Positions 44,645 to 53,670 of a stretch of 64,000 nucleotides of DNA are shown here, in pieces (positions within the stretch are counted from its first letter, which is position 1; each line of letters opens with the position of its first letter). Both the position numbers and the translations under genes were made by a program. Under the pieces are notes generated by a model that was not told the origin of the DNA, made no database searches, and saw only the letters and a program-made list of their open reading frames with translations. The DNA comes from Saccharospirillum sp. (GTDB taxonomy: Bacteria > Pseudomonadota > Gammaproteobacteria > Pseudomonadales > Natronospirillaceae): contig JAGYIL010000001.1 in assembly GCA_018402545.1 (NCBI GenBank), positions 2,356,001 through 2,420,000 of the forward strand, read 5' to 3'.

Positions 44645-45538
44645 ATGAGCAGTAAGGCAAAGCATGCCCAAAAGTTACTCCTGTTTACACTGACGGGCCG
44701 TCAAACCTTTGCCATTGGCACTCTCAAAGTGCGGGAGATCATCCCGTCTGCCAAGCTCACCAAAATGCCACAGGACCACCCTTCGGTGCTGGGTGTAACG
44801 ACCATACGGGGTAAGACCATTCCGGTCATCGATATGGCCTATGCCGTCGGCTACCAGCCATTGTCGCCAGAAGAAATCGCCTCGGCATCCATCATCATTA
44901 CCGATTGCCAGCGACGTGAAGTCGGCTTTCTGGTTCGAAAGATCGAACGCATTGTCGACACCAACTGGCGCGACATTAAAACGCCGCCCTCCATGCTGGG
45001 GCGCAATGCCTTCCTGACCGGTTTGCTGATGGACGAAAAACAGACCATTCAGCTGCTGGATGTCGAGTTACTGCTATCCATTGTCTACCCGGCACCCGCC
45101 GACAAGAAGTTCACGGTACTGACCGACGTTCAGCGCGAGAAACTCAAACCACTGAACATTCTGCTGGTAGATGACTCTCACGTCGCCCGACGGCAATTGT
45201 CTGATGCGCTCGATAACCTGAACATTACCTATCAGGTGACCAACAACGGCATGGAAGCACTGGAGATTCTCAAAGCCGAAGCCAGCAACGGCCACCCCAT
45301 TGACCTGCTGGTCAGTGACATCGAGATGCCTGGCCTGGACGGCTACGAACTGGCCTTCAATATTCGCGACAACGCTGATCTGGCGGGTGCCTACATCATT
45401 CTGCACACCTCACTGAACAGCGAAATGAGCGTCAGCTACGCCAATCAGGTGGGCGCCAATGAGGCCCTGACCAAATTTGACGCCGAAGAACTGGTTATGG
45501 CGATGTTACGAGGCGCCGAGTCGGTTCAAGCGTCGTAA
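44645..45538 (+). CDS. cheV: Chemotaxis protein CheV
   Basis: A 297-residue adaptor. CheW-like domain residues 8-155 (LLFTLTGRQTFAIGTLKVREI, VLGVTTIRGKTIPVIDMA) and a receiver domain 170-297 with acidic pocket VDD (175-177) and phosphoacceptor Asp225 in LLVSDIEMPG; Lys in LTKFDAEEL completes the site. It links receptors to CheA and is tuned by phosphorylation. The ATG at 44645 has GAGG upstream. Not in a che operon here; it forms a motility-linked single gene. Confidence 0.95.
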   Translation: MSSKAKHAQKLLLFTLTGRQTFAIGTLKVREIIPSAKLTKMPQDHPSVLGVTTIRGKTIPVIDMAYAVGYQPLSPEEIASASIIITDCQRREVGFLVRKIERIVDTNWRDIKTPPSMLGRNAFLTGLLMDEKQTIQLLDVELLLSIVYPAPADKKFTVLTDVQREKLKPLNILLVDDSHVARRQLSDALDNLNITYQVTNNGMEALEILKAEASNGHPIDLLVSDIEMPGLDGYELAFNIRDNADLAGAYIILHTSLNSEMSVSYANQVGANEALTKFDAEELVMAMLRGAESVQAS

Positions 45539-45578
45539 ACTTCATTCCAACAGTTGGCAAACCCGACTGCTTCCACCA

Positions 45579-45598
45579 TACTGTATGTATAAACAGTA
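45579..45598. promoter_or_regulatory. SOS box (LexA site) of the UmuD-like gene
   Basis: TACTGTATGTATAAACAGTA matches the gammaproteobacterial LexA consensus TACTG(TA)5CAGTA almost perfectly, with CTGT-N8-ACAG at 45581-45596. It is 15 bp upstream of the start codon, overlapping any promoter there. Confidence 0.93.
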
Positions 45599-45613
45599 CT
45601 TGGAGGAGTCGTT

Positions 45614-46033
45614 ATGTCAGTACAACTGCTCGGTCGCTGCGAAACAGGCCCGCAACTGAATCTGCCGCTTTTTGTCGAAGGCCAGTCCGTCGATGATGAT
45701 GAAGGGCTCGATCACGATATACCGGGAATTGATTTGGCCAGCCTGTGCATCCGCAATCCGGAATCCAGCATCCTGGTGTCAGTGCACAGTATGGCCATGG
45801 CCGAGGCTGGCATCATCGCGGGCGACACCCTGATCGTTGACCGCAACGCCAGAGCCAGCCAGGGCGATATCATACTGGCTGGCTACAATGGCGAGCTGAT
45901 GGTACGGGAGCTGCAGCTGACCCCAAGCCCCAGGTTACTGCCGAGACACCCGGATTTTGAAATTCTGGTGGTGCCGGAACATGAAACCCTTAGCCTGATT
46001 GGCAAAGTGAGCCATATTATTCGGTCACTGTAA
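45614..46033 (+). CDS. UmuD-like protein with altered protease residues, SOS controlled
   Basis: A 139-residue protein collinear with UmuD (LNLPLF at the start; GDTLIVDRNARASQGDIILAGYNGEL; QLTPSPRLLPRHP; VSHIIRSL at the end). In UmuD, Ser60 and Lys97 form the autoprotease. Aligned without gaps, Ser60 falls on Ala61 (HSMAMAEAGI) and Lys97 on Arg98 (GELMVREL); a two-residue shift could use Ser59, but the lysine is absent in any alignment. The Cys-Gly cleavage site near residue 25 is also not seen. GGAGG precedes the ATG. No umuC follows. It may be a non-cleavable UmuD homologue regulating a polymerase encoded elsewhere. Confidence 0.85.
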   Translation: MSVQLLGRCETGPQLNLPLFVEGQSVDDDEGLDHDIPGIDLASLCIRNPESSILVSVHSMAMAEAGIIAGDTLIVDRNARASQGDIILAGYNGELMVRELQLTPSPRLLPRHPDFEILVVPEHETLSLIGKVSHIIRSL

Positions 46034-46547
46034 GTCTATTACGGCAATTGAAAGCAACTGCGATTTCGACTAATATTCCAGCGGCGTCAATACCGCCTTT
46101 TCGCCCGGCAGACTATTTATTTGTACTATATTATTTCGGGGCGAATTGGATTTGGGTGAACCACCAATCCCAATGCGGATACACCAGAATTATTTGAAAA
46201 CGTCTTTAGAAGAGTCGCTTTAACGGGTTACTGCTCCCGCTTTAAAACCCCTGCTGATTCAATGGCCAGTCATAAAAGCTATATCGCACCATTGATCCAG
46301 TCTGGCAAAAGCAACGGATATAGTCTGTCATTTCTGTTTTTTGCGTTAACTATTGCACTAAAACCCAGGGTGAACGACAGGTCCATTGCCGACTCTGGCA
46401 TTTACTGATGGCGCTACTACCTCAGTTGGTGCCTGCTCAGGCATATGGGGTGTCACAAACACAAAGATTCAACGGGTTTGCCAGCAGATGGTCCGGCATT
46501 CCCATCACACTGTCACTATTGATAATAACCGTGAACATTGGAAGCCT
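46034..46547. other. AT-richer intergenic region upstream of the MvaT-like gene
   Basis: A 514-bp space, visibly richer in A and T than the surrounding genes (for example 46110-46145). It holds no reading frame with a family resemblance or ribosome site. Xenogeneic silencers often bind their own AT-rich upstream regions, so autoregulation is possible. No terminator for the UmuD-like gene was found. Confidence 0.5.
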
Positions 46548-47036
46548 ATGACACAAACACACTCTGCTGTTCGCATCGATGCGCTAAACATTGATGCTGA
46601 AATTCAGAAATACGAATCCGAGCTTGAAAACCTGATTCGCCTAAAAGAAACCGCGTTGAAAAAAGAAGCCGGTTTTAACGCCTACATGGAATATCTGGCG
46701 ACGTTGGAGCGCGAATACGGCATTACCGAAGAAGATTTGTTTTCCCGGCGCAGTGTAAAAATTGGTGACTGGATTACCAAAACCCTGGTTCGCCAAAAAC
46801 AATCGGCGTTGCTAAAACGCCTGGCCGGTTTTTTTGAAGAGTACGCCAAAAAGCAGCCGAAAAAGGTAATTGGCAAGGGCCGTCCACAGCCAGCAAAAGC
46901 GCTGGAGCCCGGTGTTTATCGTCACCCGATGAGCCTGGAAACGGTAGAAAAGAAAACCCGTGCGCCCAAATTGCTGAATACCTGGATACTCGAAAATGGG
47001 TTGGAAAAGGTACAGAGCTGGCGCGTCAGCGAATAA
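46548..47036 (+). CDS. MvaT/H-NS-like nucleoid protein
   Basis: A 162-residue protein. ATG at 46548 has GGAAG six bases upstream. Residues about 10-110 are helical and charged (EIQKYESELENLIRLKETALKKEAGFNAYMEYL), fitting a coiled-coil oligomerisation domain; a basic linker (KKQPKKVIGKGRPQPAK) leads to a C-terminal domain YRHPMSLETVEKKTRAPKLL, NTWILENGLEKVQSWRV. This end resembles MvaT of Pseudomonas (YKNPHTGEVIETKGGNHKTLKEWKAKWGPEAVESW is its layout), which bends and silences AT-rich DNA. The length exceeds MvaT (about 124). Assignment rests on my reading of that C-terminal pattern. Confidence 0.65.
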   Translation: MTQTHSAVRIDALNIDAEIQKYESELENLIRLKETALKKEAGFNAYMEYLATLEREYGITEEDLFSRRSVKIGDWITKTLVRQKQSALLKRLAGFFEEYAKKQPKKVIGKGRPQPAKALEPGVYRHPMSLETVEKKTRAPKLLNTWILENGLEKVQSWRVSE

Positions 47037-47057
47037 CCAACCCCGTTGTACTCATAC

Positions 47058-47096
47058 GAACCCGGATCGCCCGATGCACGGTGTGATCTGGGTTTG
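47058..47096 (+). terminator. Possible terminator after the MvaT-like gene
   Basis: AACCCGGATC and GATCTGGGTT (47060-47069 and 47086-47096 approximately) can pair around a 17-base loop. The tail is followed by a short T-rich stretch and then ten C at 47100-47109. Weak. Confidence 0.35.
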
Positions 47097-47243
47097 TTGC
47101 CCCCCCCCCACCTCCTACATAGCCAACCTCTTGATTTCGATCAGTAAACTTCTAGTCTTCTGCTGATAGCCTACCCGTTCGGCCCGTTGCAAGGACCGCA
47201 AAACGCAAAGGCCACTAACATTGCACTTTCAAGAGGCACCACA

Positions 47244-47642
47244 ATGACGTCGAAAGACAGCGACAGTGTATTTCAAAGCTATGGACGCGTTTGTAACAAA
47301 GACCGGTTCTTCATCGATTTCTACGACCATTTCATGAGCAGCTCAGACGCCATTCGGGCGCAGTTTGTCGAGACTGATATGAAACAACAGCGTCATCTGC
47401 TGCGAAACGGCATCATGCAACTGGTACTGCATGCCCGCGGCATGCCCGACACCAAGTTAAGAGCTCTGGGCAAAAGCCACGACCGCCACGGCTATAACAT
47501 CAAGCCAGAGTGGTATGGCCTGTGGCTAAGTGCCCTGATGCGCACACTGAGAAAGCATGATCCCGAGTTTTCGGATGATCTGGAAGCCAGCTGGCGCCGC
47601 GCCATAGAGCCCGGCGTCCGCCTGATCAAAGACGCCTACTGA
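47244..47642 (+). CDS. Single-domain globin
   Basis: A 132-residue haemoglobin-like protein. ATG at 47244 has GAGG upstream. The globin pattern is RFFIDFYDHFMSSSDAIRAQF (helices A-B), QQRHLLRNGIMQLVLHARG (helix E), and LGKSHDRHGYNIKPEWYGLWLSALM, where His79 corresponds to the proximal haem ligand, as in the KH-x3-(N/G)-I-x-PE-x-Y pattern of flavohaemoglobins. It has no reductase or kinase domain. A role in oxygen or NO handling or redox sensing is likely; the partner is unknown. It is followed 108 bp later by tRNA-Val. Confidence 0.8.
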   Translation: MTSKDSDSVFQSYGRVCNKDRFFIDFYDHFMSSSDAIRAQFVETDMKQQRHLLRNGIMQLVLHARGMPDTKLRALGKSHDRHGYNIKPEWYGLWLSALMRTLRKHDPEFSDDLEASWRRAIEPGVRLIKDAY

Positions 47643-47750
47643 TCACCTGTCTTAACAGGCTCCAAACCCGGTAACTGGTTGAATCCGTTATCTTTTTACC
47701 AAAAAGGCTTGCACTAAAAGCCGGTACAGGTATCATACGCCTCGTTCTTC

Positions 47751-47809
<59 letters not shown>

Positions 47810-47827
<18 letters not shown>

Positions 47828-48176
47828 GATTACATAACGAAAGAAGCCGCCCTCGGGTGGCTTTTTTTGTTATGTCAGTCGGGGCACCCGGCTGCGAACT
47901 GTAAGTTCGACCCGAAGGGCGGTGAGCCGCAGGCGAGCCCATCTGGATAGTCCTACCAGATTACATAACGAAAGAAGCCACCCTCGGGTGGCTTTTTTTG
48001 TTATGTCAGCCGGGAAAACCGGCTGCGAACTTTAAGTTCGACCCGAAGGGCGGTGAGCCGTAGGCGAGCCCATCTGGATAGTCCTACCAGATTACATAAC
48101 GAAAGAAGCCACCTTCGGGTGGCTTTTTTTGTTATGTCAGCCGGGAAACCAGCTGCGAACTGGCAGTTCGACCCAA
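47810..48176 (+). repeat. Tandem 131-bp repeats of the tRNA-Val 3' end plus terminator
   Basis: Unit 1 is 47810-47940, unit 2 47941-48071 (both 131 bp), and unit 3 is partial, 48072 to about 48176. Each opens with ATCTGGATAGTCCTACCA, the last 18 nt of tRNA-Val, then the same terminator hairpin, then a conserved tail with AGTTCGACC and GGTGAGCCG. Units 1 and 2 differ at only about a dozen positions. The array ends 5 bp before the tautomerase stop codon. The layout matches the rtT repeats after tyrT in E. coli. Confidence 0.95.
47833..47875 (+). terminator. Terminator hairpin of repeat unit 1
   Basis: ACATAAC...GTTATGT closes a long stem around AGCCGCCC-tc-GGGTGGCT and a T run (47862-47868). 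It should end the tRNA-Val transcript. The hairpin is repeated in units 2 (about 47964-48006) and 3 (about 48095-48137); unit 2 replaces the G-T wobble by a perfect pair. Confidence 0.88.
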
Positions 48177-48181
48177 AAGAA

Positions 48182-48385
48182 CTACTCGCCGCGCTTTCGC
48201 CGAACCGTGACGGACTCGCCGCCAATTCCCCAGTTGTCGGTCTCGACCTCGTCGATAACGACCACGGTCGTCGCCGGGTTCTTACCCAGCACATCCCTCA
48301 GCAATTCAGTGGTGCCCTGTATCAATTGCTGTTTCTGCTCGGCTGTAGCACCCTCACGGGTGATCTTGATGTTTACATAGGGCAT
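48182..48385 (-). CDS. 4-oxalocrotonate tautomerase-family protein
   Basis: A 67-residue tautomerase. The ATG at 48385 is required because the residue after Met must be the catalytic Pro1 (MPYVNIKITREG); a frame extending 21 bases upstream would bury it. The motif NWGIGGESV near the C-terminus matches the family. Substrate unknown; 4-oxalocrotonate or a halogenated or phenylpyruvate-like enol. It follows the hydrolase gene by 13 bp, so they form an operon. Confidence 0.9.
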   Translation of the reverse strand: MPYVNIKITREGATAEQKQQLIQGTTELLRDVLGKNPATTVVVIDEVETDNWGIGGESVTVRRKRGE

Positions 48386-48398
48386 GGGGTTTCCTCGC

Positions 48399-49190
48399 TT
48401 AGTCATTCAGATGCAACCATCGCTCGATTTGCGTATTCACCGCCGTTTCATGAGTCAGCGGCGCCATATGACCGCCCGGCGTGTTTACTACCCTCGCCTC
48501 CGGCAACCAGTGTTTAAGTTGCTCTATCAGGGCGCGAGCGCTGGCCCGGGTTTGCTCACCATGCAGCAGCGTCAGCCGATAAGCGAGCGGAGCCAGAGCT
48601 TCTGCGGTGAACGTTGGGTGCATCAGCGCCTGAAAATCAAGATCGACTTTCTTAACCTGGTGCGTGAAAAGCTGTTGTAGCCGTTCGGGCATTGCATCAA
48701 AGGCACCCGGGCCATTCCAGTATTCGATAAATCGCCGGGCCTGTGCCGTTGGGTCTGATGCGGTCGGTGCATCATCGAACACATGCAACACCGATTCAAG
48801 ATCCTTCAAGCCCGCATGGCCACTCTCCAGAATGGAAAAACACACCGGCTCAAACAGCACCAGCCGCTCTACTCGATCAGGATGTTTTTGCGCAAAGGCC
48901 AGTGCGACAGCAGCACCGTAAGAGTGCCCAACCAGCCTCACTGTTCCGAGGATCTGCTCTTTTTCCAGCAAGGTTTCCAGCAAAGCCACTTCATGCCACA
49001 GCGTGAATGACTGCGTACTTTCAAGCGCTAGCATCGGCGTTTCGCCGTAGCCGTATAAATCCATCGCCAGGCACTGGGCCCGGTTCCGTAGTTGGCGAAT
49101 AAGATCACGCCACTGGCCTGATGAACTCAGCGAACTGTGAAGCATCACTACTGTGGGCCCCTGCCCTACGCTTAAAAAACCAGGCACCAT
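48399..49190 (-). CDS. Alpha/beta hydrolase
   Basis: A 263-residue hydrolase. The ATG at 49190 has AAGGA upstream; a longer frame running into palindromic element B is not likely protein. Nucleophile Ser in LVGHSYGAAVALAF, oxyanion region VMLHSSLSSSGQWRDL, and catalytic His in GGHMAPLTH. The acid is probably Asp/Glu in LLHGEQTRA. Substrate unknown; linked in an operon with the tautomerase. Confidence 0.85.
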   Translation of the reverse strand: MVPGFLSVGQGPTVVMLHSSLSSSGQWRDLIRQLRNRAQCLAMDLYGYGETPMLALESTQSFTLWHEVALLETLLEKEQILGTVRLVGHSYGAAVALAFAQKHPDRVERLVLFEPVCFSILESGHAGLKDLESVLHVFDDAPTASDPTAQARRFIEYWNGPGAFDAMPERLQQLFTHQVKKVDLDFQALMHPTFTAEALAPLAYRLTLLHGEQTRASARALIEQLKHWLPEARVVNTPGGHMAPLTHETAVNTQIERWLHLND

Positions 49191-49241
49191 AAGAGTCCTT
49201 GATATAATTTTTTGTAGTTGGCACAGAGCTAGCGACGGATG

Positions 49242-49334
49242 CCGGTAATACCTCTGCGGGGGAGTCCGCAACATGGATGTTGCGGTCTAGGCTCCAGGGA
49301 AGGATTTACGCCGACCCCGCAGAGGTATTACCGG
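49242..49334. repeat. Palindromic intergenic element, copy B
   Basis: Arms CCGGTAATACCTCTGCGGGG (49242-49261) and its exact complement (49315-49334). Inside, CCGCAACAT-GG-ATGTTGCGG (49265-49284) is identical to the reverse complement of copy A; the second hairpin is partly degenerate (TCCAG-GG-AAGGA). Total length of 93 bp equals copy A. It lies between uvrB and the hydrolase start. Confidence 0.9.
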
Positions 49335-49381
49335 TAACCGGTGCGACTGCAGCCACCGTTCAACATTCAACCTCGGAGCCT

Positions 49382-51406
49382 TCAGACTGATTTTAAATGT
49401 TCTTTGGCTTCCATCATCTCGTCACGCAAGGCGGCCGCTTTTTCAAAGGCCATGTCTTTCGCCGCCCGGTGCATGTCGTCTTCCAGCCGTACGATCACTT
49501 TCGACAGTTCCGCCGCTGTCATGGTTGCGTAATCGCGAGCTTCGGCATCGATGCGCTCAACCTTCTTGCGGTTGCGTGCAATCTTGCCCTTGCGTCCTGG
49601 CGCCACCGCCCCTTCAAGAATGTCTTGCACGTCCTTGACCAGCGCCTGAGGTGTAATACCCTCGGCCAGGTTATGGGCTATCTGTTTCTCGCGGCGCCGA
49701 TCGGTTTCGCCAATGGCGCGCTCCATTGAACCGGTCATTCTGTCGGCGTACAGAATCGCCTTGCCGTTCAGGTTGCGGGCTGCCCGGCCAATGGTTTGAA
49801 TCAACGATCGCTCGCTGCGCAAAAAGCCTTCCTTGTCAGCATCCAGAATGGCCACCAGCGACACTTCAGGCATATCGAGACCTTCGCGCAGCAGGTTAAT
49901 ACCAACCAGCACATCAAATTCGCCCAGCCGCAAATCACGAATGATTTCCACCCGTTCCACGGTGTCGATGTCCGAATGCAGATACCGTACCTTGACGCCG
50001 TTTTCGTTCAAATAGTCAGTTAGATCTTCAGCCATGCGCTTGGTCAGCGTGGTTACCAGAACCCGCTCACCCACGTTTACCCGCAAGTTGATTTCGTGCA
50101 GCAGATCATCCACCTGGGTGGTTGCCGGGCGAATCTCAATAACAGGGTCAACCAGACCAGTGGGTCGAACCAGTTGCTCAACTACCTGCTGGGTATGTTC
50201 TTCCTCGTATTTACCCGGTGTGGCCGACACATAAATGCCCTGGGGCGCCAAGCGCTCCCATTCCTCAAACCGCATCGGCCGGTTATCGAGTGCCGAAGGC
50301 AAACGAAAACCGTACTCAACCAGAGTTTCCTTGCGTGAGCGGTCCCCTTTATACATGGCACCCAGTTGCGGCAAGGTCGCGTGGGATTCATCGATAAACA
50401 TCAGCGCGTCTTTGGGCAGGTATTCGTACAACGTCGGTGGCGGATCACCCGGGTTGCGGCCAGAGAGATAGCGCGAATAGTTCTCAATGCCGTTGCAGTA
50501 ACCCAGCTCGCGCATCATTTCAAGATCGTACTTGGTGCGCTGTTCCAGCCGCTGGGCTTCGACCAGACGGCGGTTATCCTCCAGTACCGTCAGACGTTCC
50601 TTTAGTTCAACGTCAATCTTATCGACGGCCGCCAGAATGGTTTCGCGAGGCGTTACGTAGTGTGTTTTCGGATACACCGTATAGCGGGTCAGCTTTTGCA
50701 GTACTTCACCGGTGAGCGGATCAAACAGGCTGAGGTTTTCCACTTCGTCATCGAACAGTTCGATGCGCAATGCCTCCAGTTCCGATTCGGCCGGAAATAC
50801 ATCAATGATATCGCCCCGGACTCTGTAGGTGCCGCGACCAAACTCGATGTCATTTCGGCTGTACTGCAATTCCGCCAAACGGCGCAGCACCTGTCGCTGA
50901 TCAACGGCATCGCCTCGCTTCAGATGTAAAATCATTTTCAGGTAGGATTCGGGCGAACCCAGACCGTAGATGGCCGATACCGTCGCAACAATTAGAACAT
51001 CGCGGCGCTCCAGCAACGCTTTGGTGGCTGACAGCCGCATTTGTTCAATGTGTTCGTTCACCGACGCGTCTTTATCAATAAAGGTGTCGGAAGACGGGAC
51101 ATAGGCTTCAGGCTGATAGTAGTCGTAATAGGAGACAAAATACTCGACGGCGTTTTCAGGGAAAAACTCACGAAATTCGGAATATAACTGGGCTGCCAGC
51201 GTTTTATTGTGTGCCAGTACAATGGTCGGGCGTTGTACCGATTCAATGACCTTGGCCATGGTGTAGGTTTTGCCGGAGCCCGTCACCCCGAGCAGGGTCT
51301 GAGCGGTCAGGCCGGCGTTCAAGCCGGTTACCAGTTGTTCGATCGCCTTGGGCTGATCTCCCGCTGGCTGGTACCTGGAATGAACTTTAAAGGGTTTCAT
51401 GGGCAT
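49382..51406 (-). CDS. uvrB: Excinuclease ABC subunit B
   Basis: A 674-residue nucleotide-excision repair helicase. Walker A is [12 protein letters not shown] (about residues 38-49), the beta-hairpin is [25 protein letters not shown]-type box [11 protein letters not shown], motif [13 protein letters not shown], and the C-terminal UVR domain ([24 protein letters not shown]) binds UvrC. The start is one of GTG 51409, ATG 51406 or ATG 51400, none with a strong ribosome site. No LexA box is visible in the 70-bp upstream space. Confidence 0.97.
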   Translation of the reverse strand: MPMKPFKVHSRYQPAGDQPKAIEQLVTGLNAGLTAQTLLGVTGSGKTYTMAKVIESVQRPTIVLAHNKTLAAQLYSEFREFFPENAVEYFVSYYDYYQPEAYVPSSDTFIDKDASVNEHIEQMRLSATKALLERRDVLIVATVSAIYGLGSPESYLKMILHLKRGDAVDQRQVLRRLAELQYSRNDIEFGRGTYRVRGDIIDVFPAESELEALRIELFDDEVENLSLFDPLTGEVLQKLTRYTVYPKTHYVTPRETILAAVDKIDVELKERLTVLEDNRRLVEAQRLEQRTKYDLEMMRELGYCNGIENYSRYLSGRNPGDPPPTLYEYLPKDALMFIDESHATLPQLGAMYKGDRSRKETLVEYGFRLPSALDNRPMRFEEWERLAPQGIYVSATPGKYEEEHTQQVVEQLVRPTGLVDPVIEIRPATTQVDDLLHEINLRVNVGERVLVTTLTKRMAEDLTDYLNENGVKVRYLHSDIDTVERVEIIRDLRLGEFDVLVGINLLREGLDMPEVSLVAILDADKEGFLRSERSLIQTIGRAARNLNGKAILYADRMTGSMERAIGETDRRREKQIAHNLAEGITPQALVKDVQDILEGAVAPGRKGKIARNRKKVERIDAEARDYATMTAAELSKVIVRLEDDMHRAAKDMAFEKAAALRDEMMEAKEHLKSV

Positions 51407-51477
51407 CACTGGGCTGGGAGCTTGGTTTACCGTAGGGGAACAGAGCCGGTTTACCGATCTGCTCCCGCCCGGTCTGA

Positions 51478-52668
51478 TTACAATACGTCGACGATGGCGT
51501 CACAGACGGCATTGATGTTGGCTTTCGACATACCCGCGACATTAATGCGACCACTGCCGACCATATAAATGCCATAGTCTTCGCGCAATCGGGTGACCTG
51601 ATCACCGGTTAGCCCGGAAAACGAAAACATGCCGTTCTGGCGCTGAATAAAGCTGAAATCGCGCTTAGCACCCTTGGCCTTAAGGGTTGCAACCAGGGCA
51701 TCACGCAATTCATGAATATGATCGCGCATATCCGCCACTTCCTGAATCCACTCGGCACGCAAGGTGTCGTCTTTCAGAATAGCAGCAACCACTTTGGCAC
51801 CATGCGCCGGCGGATTGGAATAATTCCCCCGAATGATGGATTTCACCTGGCTGAAGGCGCTGTCGGCGGTTTCAGCCGAGCTGGCCACCAATGTCATGGC
51901 ACCAACACGTTCGTTGTACAGACCGAAGTTTTTGGAAAACGAATTGGCGACCATAAGTTCCGGTATGCGGTCGACAAAGGCGCGCAAACCAGCGGCGTCT
52001 TCATCCATACCCTTGCCGAAGCCCTGGTAGGCAAAGTCGAACAGAACGACAAAGCCCTTGCGCTTGGCCTGCTCGGCCAATTGTTGCCATTGCTCGCTGG
52101 TCGGGTCGATGCCGGTCGGGTTGTGGCAGCAGCCGTGGTACAGCACCGCGTCGCCGGCATCAACCTGCTCCAGGTCAGCCAGCATGCCGTCGAAATCGAG
52201 CCCTTGCTGTTTGGCATCGTAATACCGGTACTGGCTGATACCGAGGCCAGCGCTCTCAAAAATATTGCCGTGGTTGGCCCAGGTTGGGTTAGACACGTGA
52301 ATGCGGCCCACCCCCAACTGACGTTTCATGAATTCAGCAGCCGTGCGCAAGGCACCGGTACCACCGGGCGACTGCGCGGTGCGGGCGCGCTTCTCCAGGA
52401 TCACCGGGCTATCAGCACCAAACAGTAATGCCTGCACCTGGCGGCCGTACTCAACGTCGCCCGATATGGCCAGGTAGCTCTTGGTGGTTTCGGAATTCAC
52501 CAGCTCGGCTTCGGCTTTTTTAACCGTGTTCAGAATCGGTGTCTGCCCTGCATCGTTCATAAACACCCCGACGCCCAAATTGACCTTGTGCGGGCGCTTG
52601 TCGGCGGCAAAGGCGTCGTTTAACCCGAGAATGGGGTCGGCTGGGGCTGCTTGAACTCGTTCGAACAT
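51478..52668 (-). CDS. Aromatic amino acid/aspartate aminotransferase
   Basis: A 396-residue PLP enzyme of the AspC/TyrB group: length and segments [47 protein letters not shown], and the PLP lysine in [16 protein letters not shown] are diagnostic, as is the C-terminal [11 protein letters not shown]. It transfers amino groups between aspartate or aromatic amino acids and 2-oxoglutarate. AspC versus TyrB is not separable here. Confidence 0.95.
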   Translation of the reverse strand: MFERVQAAPADPILGLNDAFAADKRPHKVNLGVGVFMNDAGQTPILNTVKKAEAELVNSETTKSYLAISGDVEYGRQVQALLFGADSPVILEKRARTAQSPGGTGALRTAAEFMKRQLGVGRIHVSNPTWANHGNIFESAGLGISQYRYYDAKQQGLDFDGMLADLEQVDAGDAVLYHGCCHNPTGIDPTSEQWQQLAEQAKRKGFVVLFDFAYQGFGKGMDEDAAGLRAFVDRIPELMVANSFSKNFGLYNERVGAMTLVASSAETADSAFSQVKSIIRGNYSNPPAHGAKVVAAILKDDTLRAEWIQEVADMRDHIHELRDALVATLKAKGAKRDFSFIQRQNGMFSFSGLTGDQVTRLREDYGIYMVGSGRINVAGMSKANINAVCDAIVDVL

Positions 52669-52790
52669 GACAGTCAGGATCCTTTTGTTATGTAGTCGTG
52701 TGGGTTGGGCTCGGTCACCACGGGTGACAGCCGATTATAACGCGGTGTCACAACCCCAGCCACGAAAAAACCGGGGTGCTGCATCAGTCA

Positions 52791-53603
52791 CTACAACAAC
52801 GAAAACACCTGCGTCTCTTTAGTAATTGGGCAGTCGAAGCGCATTTCAACCGCTTTCAATTTCAGGTTCTCGTGACTCTCGTTGTTTTTACCATACCGCG
52901 GGTCGCCCATCACGGGGTGACCAATGCTGTCGAGGTGCCGGCGAATCTGGTGTTTGTTCCGGGTTGTCGGCCAGACATCCAGTACCGACCGGTTCGGATG
53001 GGCTTCATAACGCTGTTTTCTGAACCGGGTCTGGGCTGGCTTGCCGTCCAGTGGGGTATCAATATCCCCGCTTTCAGGTGCATCACCCGCTACTTCGACG
53101 CGAAATTGCTGGCTCACCGCATTAGGCGTATCAAACAACTCGGTTAGCAGCGCCGCGGCCTTGCGGCTATGAGCGACAATGACCAGACCAGAGGCCGCGC
53201 TATCAAGGCGCTGCACAACAAAGACTTCCCGGCGCGGTTTGAAGTAAAGCTCGACCAGCCGGATCAGCGATGCATGGTCACCCCAGTCGGTCCCTTCAAT
53301 CAGCAAGCCCGGCCCTTTGTCCCAGACGCTGTAGTGCGTCAGGTCCTGAACCAGACGGGGCAATGGCGGTCGCAGCGACAACAGGTCTTCATCATAAAAG
53401 ACCTCCAGCCGATCGCCGATTTTCAGATCGGTCATCGCCCGGCGCAGTCGTTGCCGGTTCTCTTTGGCATCAACGTGCCAGACCGCGCCCTTGTTCATCA
53501 TGTCTTTCAGGCGGGATTTCGACAGCTCAATGTTATCGACCAGAAAATCGATGGCGATCAGCGAATCGGTTGCCTCCACCTCGAGTACTACATCTATGCG
53601 CAT
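52791..53603 (-). CDS. RluA-family pseudouridine synthase with S4-like N-terminus
   Basis: A 270-residue RNA-modifying enzyme. Residues 1-75 resemble a short S4 domain (ELSKSRLKDMMNKGAVWHV), then the catalytic aspartate in QRLDSAASGLVIVAHS, and RNKHQIRRHLDSIGHPVMGDPRYG near the end. The target position is not known; it is not TruC, which is encoded at 10.8 kb. Confidence 0.83.
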   Translation of the reverse strand: MRIDVVLEVEATDSLIAIDFLVDNIELSKSRLKDMMNKGAVWHVDAKENRQRLRRAMTDLKIGDRLEVFYDEDLLSLRPPLPRLVQDLTHYSVWDKGPGLLIEGTDWGDHASLIRLVELYFKPRREVFVVQRLDSAASGLVIVAHSRKAAALLTELFDTPNAVSQQFRVEVAGDAPESGDIDTPLDGKPAQTRFRKQRYEAHPNRSVLDVWPTTRNKHQIRRHLDSIGHPVMGDPRYGKNNESHENLKLKAVEMRFDCPITKETQVFSLL

Positions 53604-53670
53604 AGCCAGTTTCCGTTGTTAGATCAGGCCGGCTGTCAACCGGCCGACCTCAGTATTAGAAATCGTGTTT

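Noticed and set aside
49191-49274. N-terminal extension of the alpha/beta hydrolase into palindrome B
   Set aside because: The ATG at 49190 has a ribosome site and the hydrolase fold starts right after it; the extension merely translates the repeat.
51407-51477. LexA box before uvrB
   Set aside because: uvrB is often SOS controlled, but no CTGT-N8-ACAG or close variant is seen in the upstream space.
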